Origin: Aliiroseovarius halocynthiae
Lineage (GTDB): Bacteria; Pseudomonadota; Alphaproteobacteria; Rhodobacterales; Rhodobacteraceae
Length of the DNA stretch: 64,000 nt
Assembly: GCF_007004645.1 (NCBI RefSeq)
Contig: NZ_ML660021.1
Span: forward strand, 62,001-126,000
Reading direction: 5' to 3'
Part shown: piece by piece, positions 30,355-39,352 of the stretch
Numbering within the stretch: position 1 is the first letter of the stretch
Layout: every line of letters starts with the position of its first letter
Translations under genes and position numbers: made by a program
The notes under the pieces: model-generated
What the model was told of the DNA's origin: nothing
Databases searched by the model: none
The model's input: only the letters and a program-made list of their open reading frames with translations

Positions 30355-31058
30355 CACCAGCGTCCCTCTTGTTCGGTGCGGCCAATGATGTGGATCGCAA
30401 GGTTCACGGCAATCGCCAGCAGGATCAGCACAAAGCCCAGACCCAGCGCCATGGCAAAGTCGCCTTTGCCGGTTTCCAGCGCGATGGCTGTGGTCAGCAC
30501 GCGGGTGTGATGATCGATATTGCCACCGACGATCATGATCGCGCCGACTTCTCCTATTGCGCGGCCAAACCCTGCCAGCGCGGCGGTTAGAAGCGCGCGG
30601 CGTCCGTCCCACAGAAGGGCGGCCATACGCTGGCGCTGCGTTGTGTTCAGCGAGATCAGAAGGTCGTGATAATCCGACCACAGTTCACGCAAGGCCTGAT
30701 GGGCGATGGAGGAGATGAGCGGCACGATGATGACCACTTGCGCGATGATCATGGCGGTCGGGGTGAAGATCAGTCCCATAACCCCAAACGGCCCCGAGCG
30801 GCTGAGCAGCACATAGACGATCAGCCCGACCACAACGGGCGGCAGGCCCATCAACGCGTTCAGAAGCGCGATGGTGAAACGGCGCGCGCGGAAACGGCGG
30901 ACGGCCAGAAAGGCCCCGATTGGCAGGGCGATGGCGCAGGCAATGACCAATGCCGTCAACGTCACGCGCAGCGAACGCAGCGTGATTTCTACCAGATCCG
31001 CGTCCAGCGTCACCAGAAGCCAGAGCGCCTGGCCTATTCCTTCCCACAGATCCGACAT
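30354..31058 (-). CDS. tupB: Tungstate ABC transporter permease TupB
   Basis: 234 residues, about five membrane segments. The permease loop is AALAGFGRAIGEVGAIMIVGGN, the form conserved in molybdate/tungstate permeases. AAAGGCGG precedes the ATG at 31058. First gene of tupB-tupC-tupA. It is downstream of selO on the same strand, separated by 118 bases that contain a 13-bp inverted repeat. Confidence 0.92.
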   Translation of the reverse strand: MSDLWEGIGQALWLLVTLDADLVEITLRSLRVTLTALVIACAIALPIGAFLAVRRFRARRFTIALLNALMGLPPVVVGLIVYVLLSRSGPFGVMGLIFTPTAMIIAQVVIIVPLISSIAHQALRELWSDYHDLLISLNTTQRQRMAALLWDGRRALLTAALAGFGRAIGEVGAIMIVGGNIDHHTRVLTTAIALETGKGDFAMALGLGFVLILLAIAVNLAIHIIGRTEQEGRW

Positions 31059-31149
31059 TTGCCGCCTTTAGCCCAGTACAGGCATCCCTGATACAGGCCC
31101 GTTCTGCCACAGCGCAAGCCGCGTTAAGCCATTGGAAATGGTCTGATAA

Positions 31150-31185
31150 GGCACCTAAACCGACATTTCTGCCGGTTTAGGTGCC
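31150..31185 (-). promoter_or_regulatory. Perfect 13-bp inverted repeat containing the selO stop codon
   Basis: GGCACCTAAACCG (31150-31162) pairs exactly with CGGTTTAGGTGCC (31173-31185) around a ten-base loop. The selO stop (31177-31179) falls within the arm. On the minus strand there is no T-run after the stem, so it may be a weak terminator, an mRNA 3'-end stabiliser, or an element acting on tupBCA 90 bases downstream. Confidence 0.6.
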
Positions 31186-32643
31186 ACAGAAGGTTGTATA
31201 GGGACCGAACCCGTCTGGTGCGGGCAGGGCGAAGGCCTCGGCCCCGTCCTGTTCGCGAAACGGGTCGGACAGAACCTGAAGCAACGTGTCAAAAGGGGCC
31301 ATGTCGCCATCAGATGCGGCGGACAGGGCTTCTTCGACCTTGTGATTGCGCGGGATATAGATAGGGTTCACGGCGTCCATCGCGTCGGGCCGCGCAAAGT
31401 TATCCTCGTCATGGCTGAGCCGGTGCAGATAGCGCGAGCTCCAATCCGCGGTGCCTTCGGCGATGACGATCCCATCCAGCGCGGACGCATCTCCGCCGGC
31501 CACACGCGACAGCGCGCGGAAGGTGCGGGTATAGTCGCTGCCCGCACCCTGCATCAGACTGTGCAAGTCGTTCGCCAGATCCAGATCCTCGTCACGCGCG
31601 GTGAACAGGCCAAGCTTTTTGCGCATCCCATCCAGCCAATGCTGCTGATAAAGCGCCGGGAATTCTTCAAGCACTTGCATCAGCTCCGCGATGGCTGCGT
31701 CTTGGTCGTCTGGGTTGATCAGCAAGACCAGCGTTTCGGCAAACCGCGCAAGGTTCCACTGCGCCAGATTGGGTTGGTTTCCAAAGGCATAGCGCCCCTG
31801 TCGGTCAATAGACGAAAACACTGCGTCCGGGCTGTAGGCATCGATGAAGGCGCAGGGGCCATAGTCAATCGTCTCGCCCGAAATCGTCATATTGTCGGTG
31901 TTCATCACCCCATGGACAAAGCCCACATGAACCCATTGCGCAATCAGTGCGGCTTGGCGGGCCTGCACCTGTCGGAACAGTTCCAGATAGCGGTTTTCGG
32001 CACCCTCGATGTCGGGATAGTGGCGCGCAATGGCGTAGTCGGCCAGTTGCTTGACCCGTGCGTGATCACCGCGCGCGGCAAAGAACTGGAACGTGCCCAC
32101 CCGCAGGTGCGAGGCCGCGACCCGCGCCAGCACAGCGCCCTGTTCAGGGCCGTTCTGGCGTAGCACCGGTTCCCCAGTGGTCGAGGCCGCAAGCGCGCGG
32201 GTGGTCGGGATGCCAAGGGCGTGCATCGCCTCGCCCATCAGATATTCGCGCAGCACGGGGCCAAGCACGGCCTTCCCGTCGCCGCCGCGCGAAAATGGCG
32301 TCTTGCCCGAGCCTTTCAGATGCAGGTCACGGCGGTTGCCGTTCGTGTCGAGAAACTCGCCAATTAACAGGGCACGACCATCGCCCAACTGGGGCGAGAA
32401 GCCCCCGAACTGGTGGCCTGCATAGGCCATCGCAACCGAGCTGCCACCGTCGGGAATGCGCATGCCGACCAATTCCTCGGCGCCTTCGCGCGTCTCAAGA
32501 TAATCGGCATCCAGCCCAAGTTCGTCCGCCAAGGGGCGGTTCAGGCGCAGCACGTTTGGGTCGGGGACTTGCGCCCCCTTCCACTCGACATAAAAGCCTT
32601 GCAGCTCGCGGACGAAGCTGTTGTCAAAATCTGGATGAGCCAT
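31177..32643 (-). CDS. selO: SelO/YdiU pseudokinase-fold protein adenylyltransferase
   Basis: 488 residues, usual length. Typical bacterial SelO text includes GGSSVAMAYAGHQFGGFSPQLGDGRA, the ATP-binding segment DLHLKGSGKTPFSRGGDGKAVLG split here around KGSGKTPFSR, and VHGVMNTDNM in the catalytic loop. The C-terminus YTTFCGT is the Cys-containing end usual in bacteria. SelO transfers AMP to Ser/Thr/Tyr of proteins under redox stress. Start at 32643; the frame upstream to 32685 overlaps msrA and is excluded. Next to two methionine sulfoxide reductases, a fitting redox context. Confidence 0.92.
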   Translation of the reverse strand: MAHPDFDNSFVRELQGFYVEWKGAQVPDPNVLRLNRPLADELGLDADYLETREGAEELVGMRIPDGGSSVAMAYAGHQFGGFSPQLGDGRALLIGEFLDTNGNRRDLHLKGSGKTPFSRGGDGKAVLGPVLREYLMGEAMHALGIPTTRALAASTTGEPVLRQNGPEQGAVLARVAASHLRVGTFQFFAARGDHARVKQLADYAIARHYPDIEGAENRYLELFRQVQARQAALIAQWVHVGFVHGVMNTDNMTISGETIDYGPCAFIDAYSPDAVFSSIDRQGRYAFGNQPNLAQWNLARFAETLVLLINPDDQDAAIAELMQVLEEFPALYQQHWLDGMRKKLGLFTARDEDLDLANDLHSLMQGAGSDYTRTFRALSRVAGGDASALDGIVIAEGTADWSSRYLHRLSHDEDNFARPDAMDAVNPIYIPRNHKVEEALSAASDGDMAPFDTLLQVLSDPFREQDGAEAFALPAPDGFGPYTTFCGT

Positions 32644-32651
32644 ACCGGATT

Positions 32652-33158
32652 TTACTCGGCCGCGCCGCGTTTGGGCAGAACCCAATCGGGGCGGGCGAAG
32701 TGGCAGGTATAGCCGTTGGGTAGACGCTCCAGATAATCCTGATGCTCGGGTTCTGCTTCCCAGAAATCACCGGCGGGTTTCACCTCGGTCACGACTTTGC
32801 CGGGCCACAGCCCGCTGGCGTCGACATCGGCGATGGTGTCCAGCGCGGTCGCTTTCTGTTCGTCCGACAAATAGTAAATGCCCGAGCGATAGCTGGTGCC
32901 AAGGTCGTTGCCCTGACGGTTTACCGTGGTCGGATCATGGATCTGAAAGAAGAACTCAAGCAGCGTGCGATAGCTGATCTTGGCCGGATCAAACCAGATC
33001 TCTATCCCTTCGGCATGGGTGCCGTGATTGCGATAGGTCGCGTTGGGAACGTCCCCACCGGTGTATCCCACACGGGTTTTCGTCACGCCGGGCATCTTGC
33101 GGATCAGATCCTGCATGCCCCAGAAGCAGCCACCGGCCAGAATTGCGCGTTCAGTCAT
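32652..33158 (-). CDS. msrA: Peptide-methionine (S)-S-oxide reductase MsrA
   Basis: 168 residues. Catalytic Cys11 in GGCFWGMQD, with [27 protein letters not shown]-type family sequence after it and [19 protein letters not shown] at the C-terminal side. Start at 33158 overlaps the msrB stop by four bases. Repairs the S diastereomer of methionine sulfoxide in the cytoplasm. Confidence 0.95.
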   Translation of the reverse strand: MTERAILAGGCFWGMQDLIRKMPGVTKTRVGYTGGDVPNATYRNHGTHAEGIEIWFDPAKISYRTLLEFFFQIHDPTTVNRQGNDLGTSYRSGIYYLSDEQKATALDTIADVDASGLWPGKVVTEVKPAGDFWEAEPEHQDYLERLPNGYTCHFARPDWVLPKRGAAE

Positions 33159-33601
33159 TGGTTTCCCTCCACAAGGTGAAGATAGTCGCCATAGCCTTCG
33201 GCTTCCATCTGGTCTTTCGGCACAAATCGCAGCGAAGCCGAGTTGATGCAATAGCGCAGCCCGCCGGTTTCGCGCGGGCCGTCCGGGAACACGTGACCCA
33301 GATGGCTGTCGCCATGGGTGGACCGGACTTCAACTCGCTCCATCCCGAACGTGCTGTCGCGGTGTTCAGTCACGTGGGCGGCTTCGATCGGGGTCGAAAA
33401 CGCGGGCCAGCCACAGCCTGAGTTGAACTTGGTGGATGACGAAAACAACGGCTCGCCCGAGACGACATCTACATAGATCCCGGGTTCATAATGCTTGTCA
33501 TACTCGCCCGTGAACGCCCGCTCGGTCCCGTTTTCTTGGGTGACCCGGTATTCTTCCGGGGTCAGGCGATCAATGGCGTCTTGGGATTTTTGATAGCGCA
33601 T
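33155..33601 (-). CDS. msrB: Peptide-methionine (R)-S-oxide reductase MsrB, zinc-less form
   Basis: 148 residues. Catalytic Cys118 in [11 protein letters not shown] and a second Cys63 in [10 protein letters not shown], which may be the resolving cysteine. The four zinc cysteines of common MsrB proteins are missing: the first pair is replaced by VDVVSGE and the second by [14 protein letters not shown]. This is a known but minority variant. First gene of msrB-msrA, upstream of selO. Confidence 0.94.
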   Translation of the reverse strand: MRYQKSQDAIDRLTPEEYRVTQENGTERAFTGEYDKHYEPGIYVDVVSGEPLFSSSTKFNSGCGWPAFSTPIEAAHVTEHRDSTFGMERVEVRSTHGDSHLGHVFPDGPRETGGLRYCINSASLRFVPKDQMEAEGYGDYLHLVEGNQ

Positions 33602-33703
33602 GCGGTCCTCCTTCGGGTTGAGGCAAGAATATGGGGTCTGTAGGCCAAATTGGAAGCGTCCGGTGAAGCACGTTGACGTGAGTGATCTGTAACGAATTGG
33701 GCC

Positions 33704-34942
33704 TTAGAACCGCGTGGGGGCAAACGGATCCAGCGCCAGTTCCGGCGTCGCGCCAAGCGCCAGATCTGCGACCAGTTCCGCTGTGCCCGCCGATTGGGTC
33801 AGGCCAAGATGGCCATGTCCGAACGCATAAACCACCCGCGCGTCTTGCGGAGAGCGCCCGATGACGGGCAGCGTGTCAGGCAGGGACGGGCGGTACCCCA
33901 TCCATTGCTTGCCGCCCTCGGTGTTCAGCCCTGGCAGGAAATCCCGTGCCTTCTTCAGCAAGATATCGGCGCGTTTGAAGTTTGGGGGGAGCTTCAGCCC
34001 GCCAAGTTCTACCGCGCCGCCGACGCGCACACCGCCATTGATCATCGAGACCACGAAACCGTGTTGGCTGAAGGTCAGATGGGTGCGCAGGTCGAAGGCA
34101 CCGGGGGGCAAGGTGGTATTATAGCCGCGCTCGGTTTCCAGCGGTATCTTGTCGCCCAGACGGCGCGCCAGATGGTGGGACCATGCGCCTGCGGCGATGA
34201 TCAGCTTCTGGGTCTCAATTTGGCTGTCACTTGTTTGCACGCGCATACAGCTCTCGGCGGGGGTGATGCTGTGAACGTCAGTGATCTTGATGTCGCCACC
34301 CGCGTCGCGCAGCGCTTGCGCCACGGTTTCGGTCCACAGCTTCGGGTCCACGGTGTTGAACCAGTTCGGGGTGAACGCGCCGTGGGTGAACCGCGGATGC
34401 AGGCCCGGCTGGTATTCCGCGATTGCCTCGGGGCTGGTCAGGTGGATTGCGTCAAAGCCGTGCTGTTTCTTCAATTCCCATGCGGGCAGGGTGCTCAGGT
34501 AAGCTTTTTCGCCCTCGTACAGCGCCATTTGACCTTTGCGCTGGATCAGGTCCTCGCCCTTGATATGCGCGACCTGCCGTTCGAAGGCGGCCTTCGCCAC
34601 GTGCATCAGCTGGGCCTGCGCTTTCATCGAACCTTCATAACGATCCCGCCAACTGGCCCTCCACAACCGCAGCATCCACGGCGCGATTTGCAGCGCATAG
34701 GCGGGCGGGACTGACAGAGGCCCCAATGGGTCCAATAGCCATTTTGGGGCTTGTTTCATGATGCCGGGTTTGGCCAGCGGCTCGATTTCCTGAAACGCAA
34801 AGGCGCCAGCATTTCCGGCCGAGGTTTCACCCGCGACGCCCTTACGGTCCAGAACGCGGACCTTTTGGCCACGGCGGGCAAGCTCCAGCCCGATGCTGAT
34901 GCCGGTGATGCCGGCGCCGATGATTGTGATGTCGTCAGCCAT
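33704..34942 (-). CDS. FAD-dependent D-amino-acid dehydrogenase family oxidase (DadA-like)
   Basis: 412 residues. N-terminal FAD-binding motif IIGAGITGISIGLELARRG (residues 6-24) and the C-terminal FAD contact GHGHLGLTQSAGTAELVADL. Related to DadA and to D-hydroxyproline dehydrogenases. The adjacent upstream remnant of a proline racemase/hydroxyproline epimerase favours oxidation of D-hydroxyproline or a D-proline derivative, coupled to quinone, though general D-amino acids are equally possible. 102 bases separate it from msrB. Confidence 0.82.
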   Translation of the reverse strand: MADDITIIGAGITGISIGLELARRGQKVRVLDRKGVAGETSAGNAGAFAFQEIEPLAKPGIMKQAPKWLLDPLGPLSVPPAYALQIAPWMLRLWRASWRDRYEGSMKAQAQLMHVAKAAFERQVAHIKGEDLIQRKGQMALYEGEKAYLSTLPAWELKKQHGFDAIHLTSPEAIAEYQPGLHPRFTHGAFTPNWFNTVDPKLWTETVAQALRDAGGDIKITDVHSITPAESCMRVQTSDSQIETQKLIIAAGAWSHHLARRLGDKIPLETERGYNTTLPPGAFDLRTHLTFSQHGFVVSMINGGVRVGGAVELGGLKLPPNFKRADILLKKARDFLPGLNTEGGKQWMGYRPSLPDTLPVIGRSPQDARVVYAFGHGHLGLTQSAGTAELVADLALGATPELALDPFAPTRF

Positions 34943-34966
34943 GTCGAACCTTGCAGGAAAAGTGGA

Positions 34967-35230
34967 TCAGGTCCCGATACCATTCCTGAAAGGATCGGCC
35001 GGGTCAAAGATCAATCGCGCTTCGGCCATGATAAAAGCTTGGCCCGTGATTGATGGGATCACGCCCCCGTTCGGGCTCGGCGTACAGGATAGGCGATAGG
35101 GGCTGCCGATGACGCTTTCCGATGGGAGCAGATCTGCCAGACCGACCGCACCCAATTGGAGTATGAAATGTACCTGGGTGACGGCCGGATCTGGGTCGAG
35201 GTCATCGAATCGGATTCGATGCGCAGACAC
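34967..35230 (-). pseudogene. Remnant of a proline racemase / 4-hydroxyproline epimerase gene
   Basis: The minus strand encodes SESVIGSPYRL, then GGVIPSITGQAFIMAEARLI and FDPADPFRNGIGT before TGA at 34967-34969. This matches the C-terminal part of proline racemase-family proteins (E-S-[IV]-I-G-S ... I-P-x-I-[TS]-G-x-A-[FW]-[IV] ... D-P-x-D-P-F-x-x-G). Upstream of about 35200 I cannot find the catalytic CGTGT segment or the N-terminal catalytic Cys region in any frame, so only the last 60-85 residues survive. It ends 24 bases before the DadA-like gene, in the same orientation, as in hydroxyproline operons. Confidence 0.6.
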
Positions 35231-35641
35231 GCATTCAAGTTGCGTTCGACACCTCCCGTCATCGGAGCGTCAGTGAAACTGTATTGCCGCGTCCCTGGGG
35301 GTGGACTGCGCAGCGCATTCTCTTTGATGGATTTGTGTGTTGCTCAATCGGTGGTGTGCCGATTGCCCTTCAGACATCAGAAGATGGTGAAGTGAAGGGG
35401 CGAGCGCTCCATAGTGTGAAATGTCCTGTTTCAGCGACGACCCTTCTGGGAGGTCGGATTGTCCGCGAGTGGTGATTGCACCATATTGAGCATTGGATCC
35501 AAAAATCCAGAGAAAAAATGAGGACGTCGGGTAAGTTCAAGTGTGGGTTGATGAATCTTTATCTGGCAAAGCCGTTTTGCTTCTTTGTGGTGCAATACCT
35601 GCCGCCGCCTGAAGCTCATGCAAGTGCTGTGGTGAATTGGC
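35231..35641. other. Gene-poor stretch upstream of the racemase remnant
   Basis: About 410 bases without a convincing gene. Composition is more AT-rich than the surroundings. A 63-codon plus-strand frame (35284-35475, ending LLGGRIVREW) has no ribosome-binding site and no family I recognise. No clear inverted repeats or transposase remnants are visible. It is probably decayed sequence left by the deletion that truncated the racemase gene. Confidence 0.5.
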
Positions 35642-36541
35642 TCAGCTTGGGCCACCGCCGCTGCTGCTTTGGCCAAACTTGCGAAACAATTTTGTGCGGT
35701 CGAAGGCCTCTTCCAGCTCGTCCGTGCGTGCTTTGACGCTGTCCCAAAGGCGTTCCTGAACCTCGGCCACTGCGCATTCCAGCAGGACCAGCAGAGCTGA
35801 CATCGAATCCCACGCCGAAGGAACGGCAATACGGGCGCTGAACGTGTGGCGCGCCAGCCGGTGAATGGGCGAACGCCATTGGTCCGTGAACAGCACAATC
35901 TCGGCCTCGCGTTCATGGGCCAATTGCCCGATCACAAGTGTCGTATTTTCATAGCGCCGGACGTCCAGCGCAATCAGAATATCCCCTTTGCGAATGTCCA
36001 GCAGCTCGTGTGTCCACGAGGCCGAAAAGGGCAACAGACGCACATCCGGGCGGATCATCTGAAGGTGCAGATAAAGGTATTGCGCCAAGGTTCCTGTGAT
36101 GCGGCCTCCGGTGATGAAGATCCGCCGGTTCGGATCGCAGATCAGCTTGCACAGCGCGTCGAACTCGTCGGGGTCCACTTCGTCCAGACTGCGCTTTTGG
36201 TTCTCAAGCGCTTGCCGGGAATAGCGGTTCAGCGTGTGTTCTTCCGGCAGATCCGTCTTCCACACATCGCGCTTGGCGACTGGGTCCGAGATCATCTCTT
36301 TCAGCTCGCGCCGCAGTGCTGCCTGAAACTGTGGGTAGCCGTTGAACCCGGTTTTCTGCAGAAGTCGCGCGACAGTAGTCGTGGACACCGCCGCCGCCGC
36401 GGCCAATTCCGTAATGCTGCCCAGCCCTGACAGCGGATAGTCATCCAGAATGGCGTTCATAAGCTGACGCTCGGAAGGTGTCATGTCTTCGCGATGTTGT
36501 AAAAGCTGATCGGTTACGCGCACAGGCAACATCCTTTGCAT
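35642..36541 (-). CDS. MurR/RpiR-family transcriptional regulator
   Basis: 299 residues. N-terminal HTH_6 domain (about 1-80: TPSERQLMNAILDDYPLSGLGS and ELAAAAAVSTTTVARLLQKTGFNGY) and a C-terminal sugar-isomerase (SIS) domain (about 125-260: RRIFITGGRITGTLAQYLYL, GDILIALDVRRYENTT). Regulators of this kind bind a phosphorylated sugar or other small ligand. It is divergent from the amidohydrolase-TRAP-glutamine-synthetase gene run and most likely controls it. The C-terminus ends in a Ser/Gly tail. Confidence 0.88.
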   Translation of the reverse strand: MQRMLPVRVTDQLLQHREDMTPSERQLMNAILDDYPLSGLGSITELAAAAAVSTTTVARLLQKTGFNGYPQFQAALRRELKEMISDPVAKRDVWKTDLPEEHTLNRYSRQALENQKRSLDEVDPDEFDALCKLICDPNRRIFITGGRITGTLAQYLYLHLQMIRPDVRLLPFSASWTHELLDIRKGDILIALDVRRYENTTLVIGQLAHEREAEIVLFTDQWRSPIHRLARHTFSARIAVPSAWDSMSALLVLLECAVAEVQERLWDSVKARTDELEEAFDRTKLFRKFGQSSSGGGPS

Positions 36542-36555
36542 TGAATTTCACTATT

Positions 36556-36643
36556 CTGTCAAAATATCGACAGGGAAATCAAGGGTGGTTAATTTGCTAC
36601 GGAAAAATATTGACACAGTTAAAGAAGCTGTGGAAGTTTTTCC
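36556..36643. promoter_or_regulatory. Divergent promoter region with inverted repeats (candidate RpiR operators)
   Basis: Between the divergent starts are CTGTC (36556) with GACAG (36569), CACAG (36614) with CTGTG (36628), and a wider 7-bp pair GGAAAAA (36601-36607) with TTTTTCC (36637-36643). GGAAA/TTTCC half-sites are common in RpiR-family operators. A TTGACA at 36610-36615 could be a -35 element. The pairing is exact but short; function is inferred. Confidence 0.4.
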
Positions 36644-36645
36644 GC

Positions 36646-37422
36646 ATGGAATCGCAGACGTTGAAATCAGCATTCGGTCCGGCCGTGCATGTGGACCAGA
36701 TGGCCGATGCGCCCTCGGTGATCGTGGTGTGTGAACATGCCTCGAACCGGGTGCCCGCGCATCTGAAGGGTTTGGGGCTGGATGCCGACACATTGACCCA
36801 GCATATCGCTTGGGATCCCGGCGCGTTGCCCGTGGCCAAAGGGATTGCGCGCCGTCTGAACGCGGTACTGGTTTACGGTGGAATTTCGCGTCTGGTGTAT
36901 GACTGCAACCGCCCACCCAATGCGCCAGACGCAATTCCGTCCCGCAGCGAGGTATTCGAGATCCCCGGCAACACTGATCTAAGCGACGCCAACCGCGCCG
37001 CACGGGTGGACCAAGTTCATCGCCCGTTTTCAACAACACTCACGGAACAGATCGGTGTGCACCGGGCTCATCTTCGGATGATGGTCACGGTCCACAGTTT
37101 TACACCTGTCTATCGTGGTCAGACGCGTGATGTGCAGATCGGCGTTTTGCATGGCGACGATGACCGGTTGGCGCATGCGATGATGCAGACGATACCCGCA
37201 GATCTGGGTATGGAGGTTCAGCTGAATGAGCCATATGCGGCGTCAGATGGTGTTGCACATACGCTGAACAAACACGCGGTGCCGTACGGTTTGCCGAACG
37301 TGATGATCGAAATCCGCAATGACCTGATCGAAACCGAAGCGCAGCAGGCAGCGATTGCTGGTGCGTTGGCGGCTTGGGTTGCTCAGGCCGAGGCCCATTT
37401 GACCGAAAGGAGCACCGCATGA
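36646..37422 (+). CDS. N-formylglutamate amidohydrolase-family enzyme
   Basis: 258 residues. Family text includes VIVVCEHASNRVPAHLKGL, ISRLVYDCNRPPNAPDAIP and the late NVMIEIRNDLI. The family's characterised member HutG removes formate from N-formylglutamate, but no hut genes are nearby. As first gene of a run containing a glutamine-synthetase-like ligase, an alternative role as hydrolase of a gamma-glutamyl amide is attractive (inference). ATG at 36646 has GGAAG upstream; codons before it overlap the RpiR promoter. Its stop overlaps dctQ (ATGA). Confidence 0.82.
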   Translation: MESQTLKSAFGPAVHVDQMADAPSVIVVCEHASNRVPAHLKGLGLDADTLTQHIAWDPGALPVAKGIARRLNAVLVYGGISRLVYDCNRPPNAPDAIPSRSEVFEIPGNTDLSDANRAARVDQVHRPFSTTLTEQIGVHRAHLRMMVTVHSFTPVYRGQTRDVQIGVLHGDDDRLAHAMMQTIPADLGMEVQLNEPYAASDGVAHTLNKHAVPYGLPNVMIEIRNDLIETEAQQAAIAGALAAWVAQAEAHLTERSTA

Positions 37423-38003
37423 CTGCTCTGATGACTGGGTATGTACGTGTCGTTGATGCCGTGAATTACCGCATCGGTCGCGTGATGATGTGGGGGCTTT
37501 TCGTCATGATGGGGATCCTTTTGTGGTCCTCGATCTCGAAGACGTTTTTTGTGCCTTCGCTTTGGACGCTGGAAATGGCGCAGTTTGCCATGGTGACCTA
37601 TTACATCATGGGTGGGCCGTATTCGCTTCAGATGGGGTCGAATGTGCGGATGGACTTGTTTTATCACAATTGGAACGACCGCAAGAAAGCGTGGTTCGAC
37701 GCGTTCACAGTGTTCTTTTTGCTGATCTATCTGGGCGTGCTGGTTTGGGGTGGTGTCGGATCGACCGCCTATTCTCTGGGATATTGGGGCGATGCGCCGT
37801 TTTCGTATTTCTGGGGGCTGATCACCGGGGCGGAAGAGGTCGGGCGGCTTGAGCGCTCGTCCACCGCGTGGCGCCCCTATGCCTGGCCCATCAAATCCAT
37901 CATGGTCGTCGGCTTCTTCCTGATGCTGCTTCAGGCCATTTCCGAACTGTTCAAAGACATCGCCCGCATCCGCGGCAACGAGATTGGTGTGACACGCGCA
38001 TGA
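37419..38003 (+). CDS. dctQ: TRAP transporter small permease (DctQ)
   Basis: 194 residues with four membrane segments (VMMWGLFVMMGILLWSSI; FAMVTYYIMGGPYSLQMGSNVRMDL; FDAFTVFFLLIYLGVLVWGG; a C-terminal one near VVGFFLMLLQAISEL). The SNVRMDLFY segment is usual in DctQ proteins. Somewhat longer than the common 160-180. Pairs with the DctM protein encoded next, overlapping it by four bases. Confidence 0.92.
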   Translation: MTALMTGYVRVVDAVNYRIGRVMMWGLFVMMGILLWSSISKTFFVPSLWTLEMAQFAMVTYYIMGGPYSLQMGSNVRMDLFYHNWNDRKKAWFDAFTVFFLLIYLGVLVWGGVGSTAYSLGYWGDAPFSYFWGLITGAEEVGRLERSSTAWRPYAWPIKSIMVVGFFLMLLQAISELFKDIARIRGNEIGVTRA

Positions 38004-39319
38004 GCCAAGAATATATCGCCATTTTCATGTTCGCATCGATGATGCTGATGCTGTTCACCGGCCAGCGCGTGTTCGGTGCGATCGGGGCCGTGGGTGCCAT
38101 TGCCGCGCTTGCCCTTTGGGGCGTGGGCGGGCAGGACATTCCGTTCTCGGCCGCGATGAAGCTGATGAAATGGTATCCGCTTCTGACCCTGCCGATGTTT
38201 ATCTTCATGGGTTATGTCCTGAGCGAAAGTCGCTTGGCTGATGACCTGTATCGCATGTTCCACGTCTGGATGGGTCCGGTGAACGGAGGCCTTGCGATAG
38301 GCACCATCGGCCTGATGGTTCTGGTGTCCGCCATGAATGGTCTGAGCGTCGCAGGCATGGCAATTGGCGCGACGATTGCCCTGCCCGAACTTCTGCGCCG
38401 GGGCTATGACAAAATCATGGTCACAGGGGTGATCCAAGCCGGGTCCAGTCTGGGCATCCTTGTGCCGCCTTCGGTCGTGTTGGTGCTCTACGCGATGATC
38501 GCGCGCCAGCCCGTGGGACAGCTGTGGCTGGCGGGCGTTCTGCCAGGGCTGATGATGGCGTCACTGTTCATCATCTACATCTGGCTGCGCTGCAAAATCC
38601 AACCGCATCTTGGCCCGGCGATGGAAGATGCGCATCAGGTCTCGCGCGCTGAAAAGATCCGCTTGCTGGGTGCGGGTATCCTGCCGCTAGCGATCTTCGC
38701 CGCGATGATGGTGCCTTTCGTGAACGGCTGGACCTCGCTGGTCGAAAGCTCGGCCATTGGCGCGCTGACGGCCTTGTTCGCCTCGGTCGCCAAGCGCCGC
38801 ATGACGTGGCAGATATTCGAGACCTGTACCAAGCAGACCTTACTGATTTCCTGCATGTTCATGTGGATTATTCTGGCGGCGCTGGGCTTTGGCGCTGTCT
38901 TCGACGGGTTGGGCGCGGTCAAGGCCATCGACAACCTGTTTACCGAACAGCTTGGGCTGAATCCGTGGGTCATTTTGATCCTGATGCAGCTAAGCTTTAT
39001 CATCATGGGTACGTTTCTGGACGATACCGCGATGCTGGTCATCGTGGCGCCGCTTTACGTGCCCTTGGTCAAAGTGCTGGGCTTCGACCTGATCTGGTAT
39101 GGGGTGCTTTACACCATCACCACCCAGATCGCGTATATGACGCCGCCCTTTGGCTATAACCTGTTTCTTATGAGGGCCATGGCACCGCCAGAAATTGGGC
39201 TGGGGGACATTTACCGTTCGATCGTGCCATTCGTCCTTATCATGGTGATGGCCTTGGCAATCATCATGACCTTCCCCCAAATCGCTCTGTGGCTGCCCAA
39301 TTACGTTTACGGAAAATAA
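38000..39319 (+). CDS. dctM: TRAP transporter large permease (DctM)
   Basis: 439 residues, about 12 membrane segments. MFIFMGYVLSESRLADDLYRM, VIQAGSSLGILVPPSVVLVLYAM and TPPFGYNLFLMRAMAP are hallmarks of DctM. Moves substrate with sodium ions after delivery by the binding protein. ATG at 38000 overlaps the dctQ stop. Confidence 0.95.
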   Translation: MSQEYIAIFMFASMMLMLFTGQRVFGAIGAVGAIAALALWGVGGQDIPFSAAMKLMKWYPLLTLPMFIFMGYVLSESRLADDLYRMFHVWMGPVNGGLAIGTIGLMVLVSAMNGLSVAGMAIGATIALPELLRRGYDKIMVTGVIQAGSSLGILVPPSVVLVLYAMIARQPVGQLWLAGVLPGLMMASLFIIYIWLRCKIQPHLGPAMEDAHQVSRAEKIRLLGAGILPLAIFAAMMVPFVNGWTSLVESSAIGALTALFASVAKRRMTWQIFETCTKQTLLISCMFMWIILAALGFGAVFDGLGAVKAIDNLFTEQLGLNPWVILILMQLSFIIMGTFLDDTAMLVIVAPLYVPLVKVLGFDLIWYGVLYTITTQIAYMTPPFGYNLFLMRAMAPPEIGLGDIYRSIVPFVLIMVMALAIIMTFPQIALWLPNYVYGK

Positions 39320-39352
39320 CGATAATAAATTCAACCAACTAGGAGAGAAGAA

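Noticed and set aside
35284-35475. Possible small plus-strand gene
   Set aside because: No ribosome-binding site, no homology recognised, located in apparently decayed sequence.
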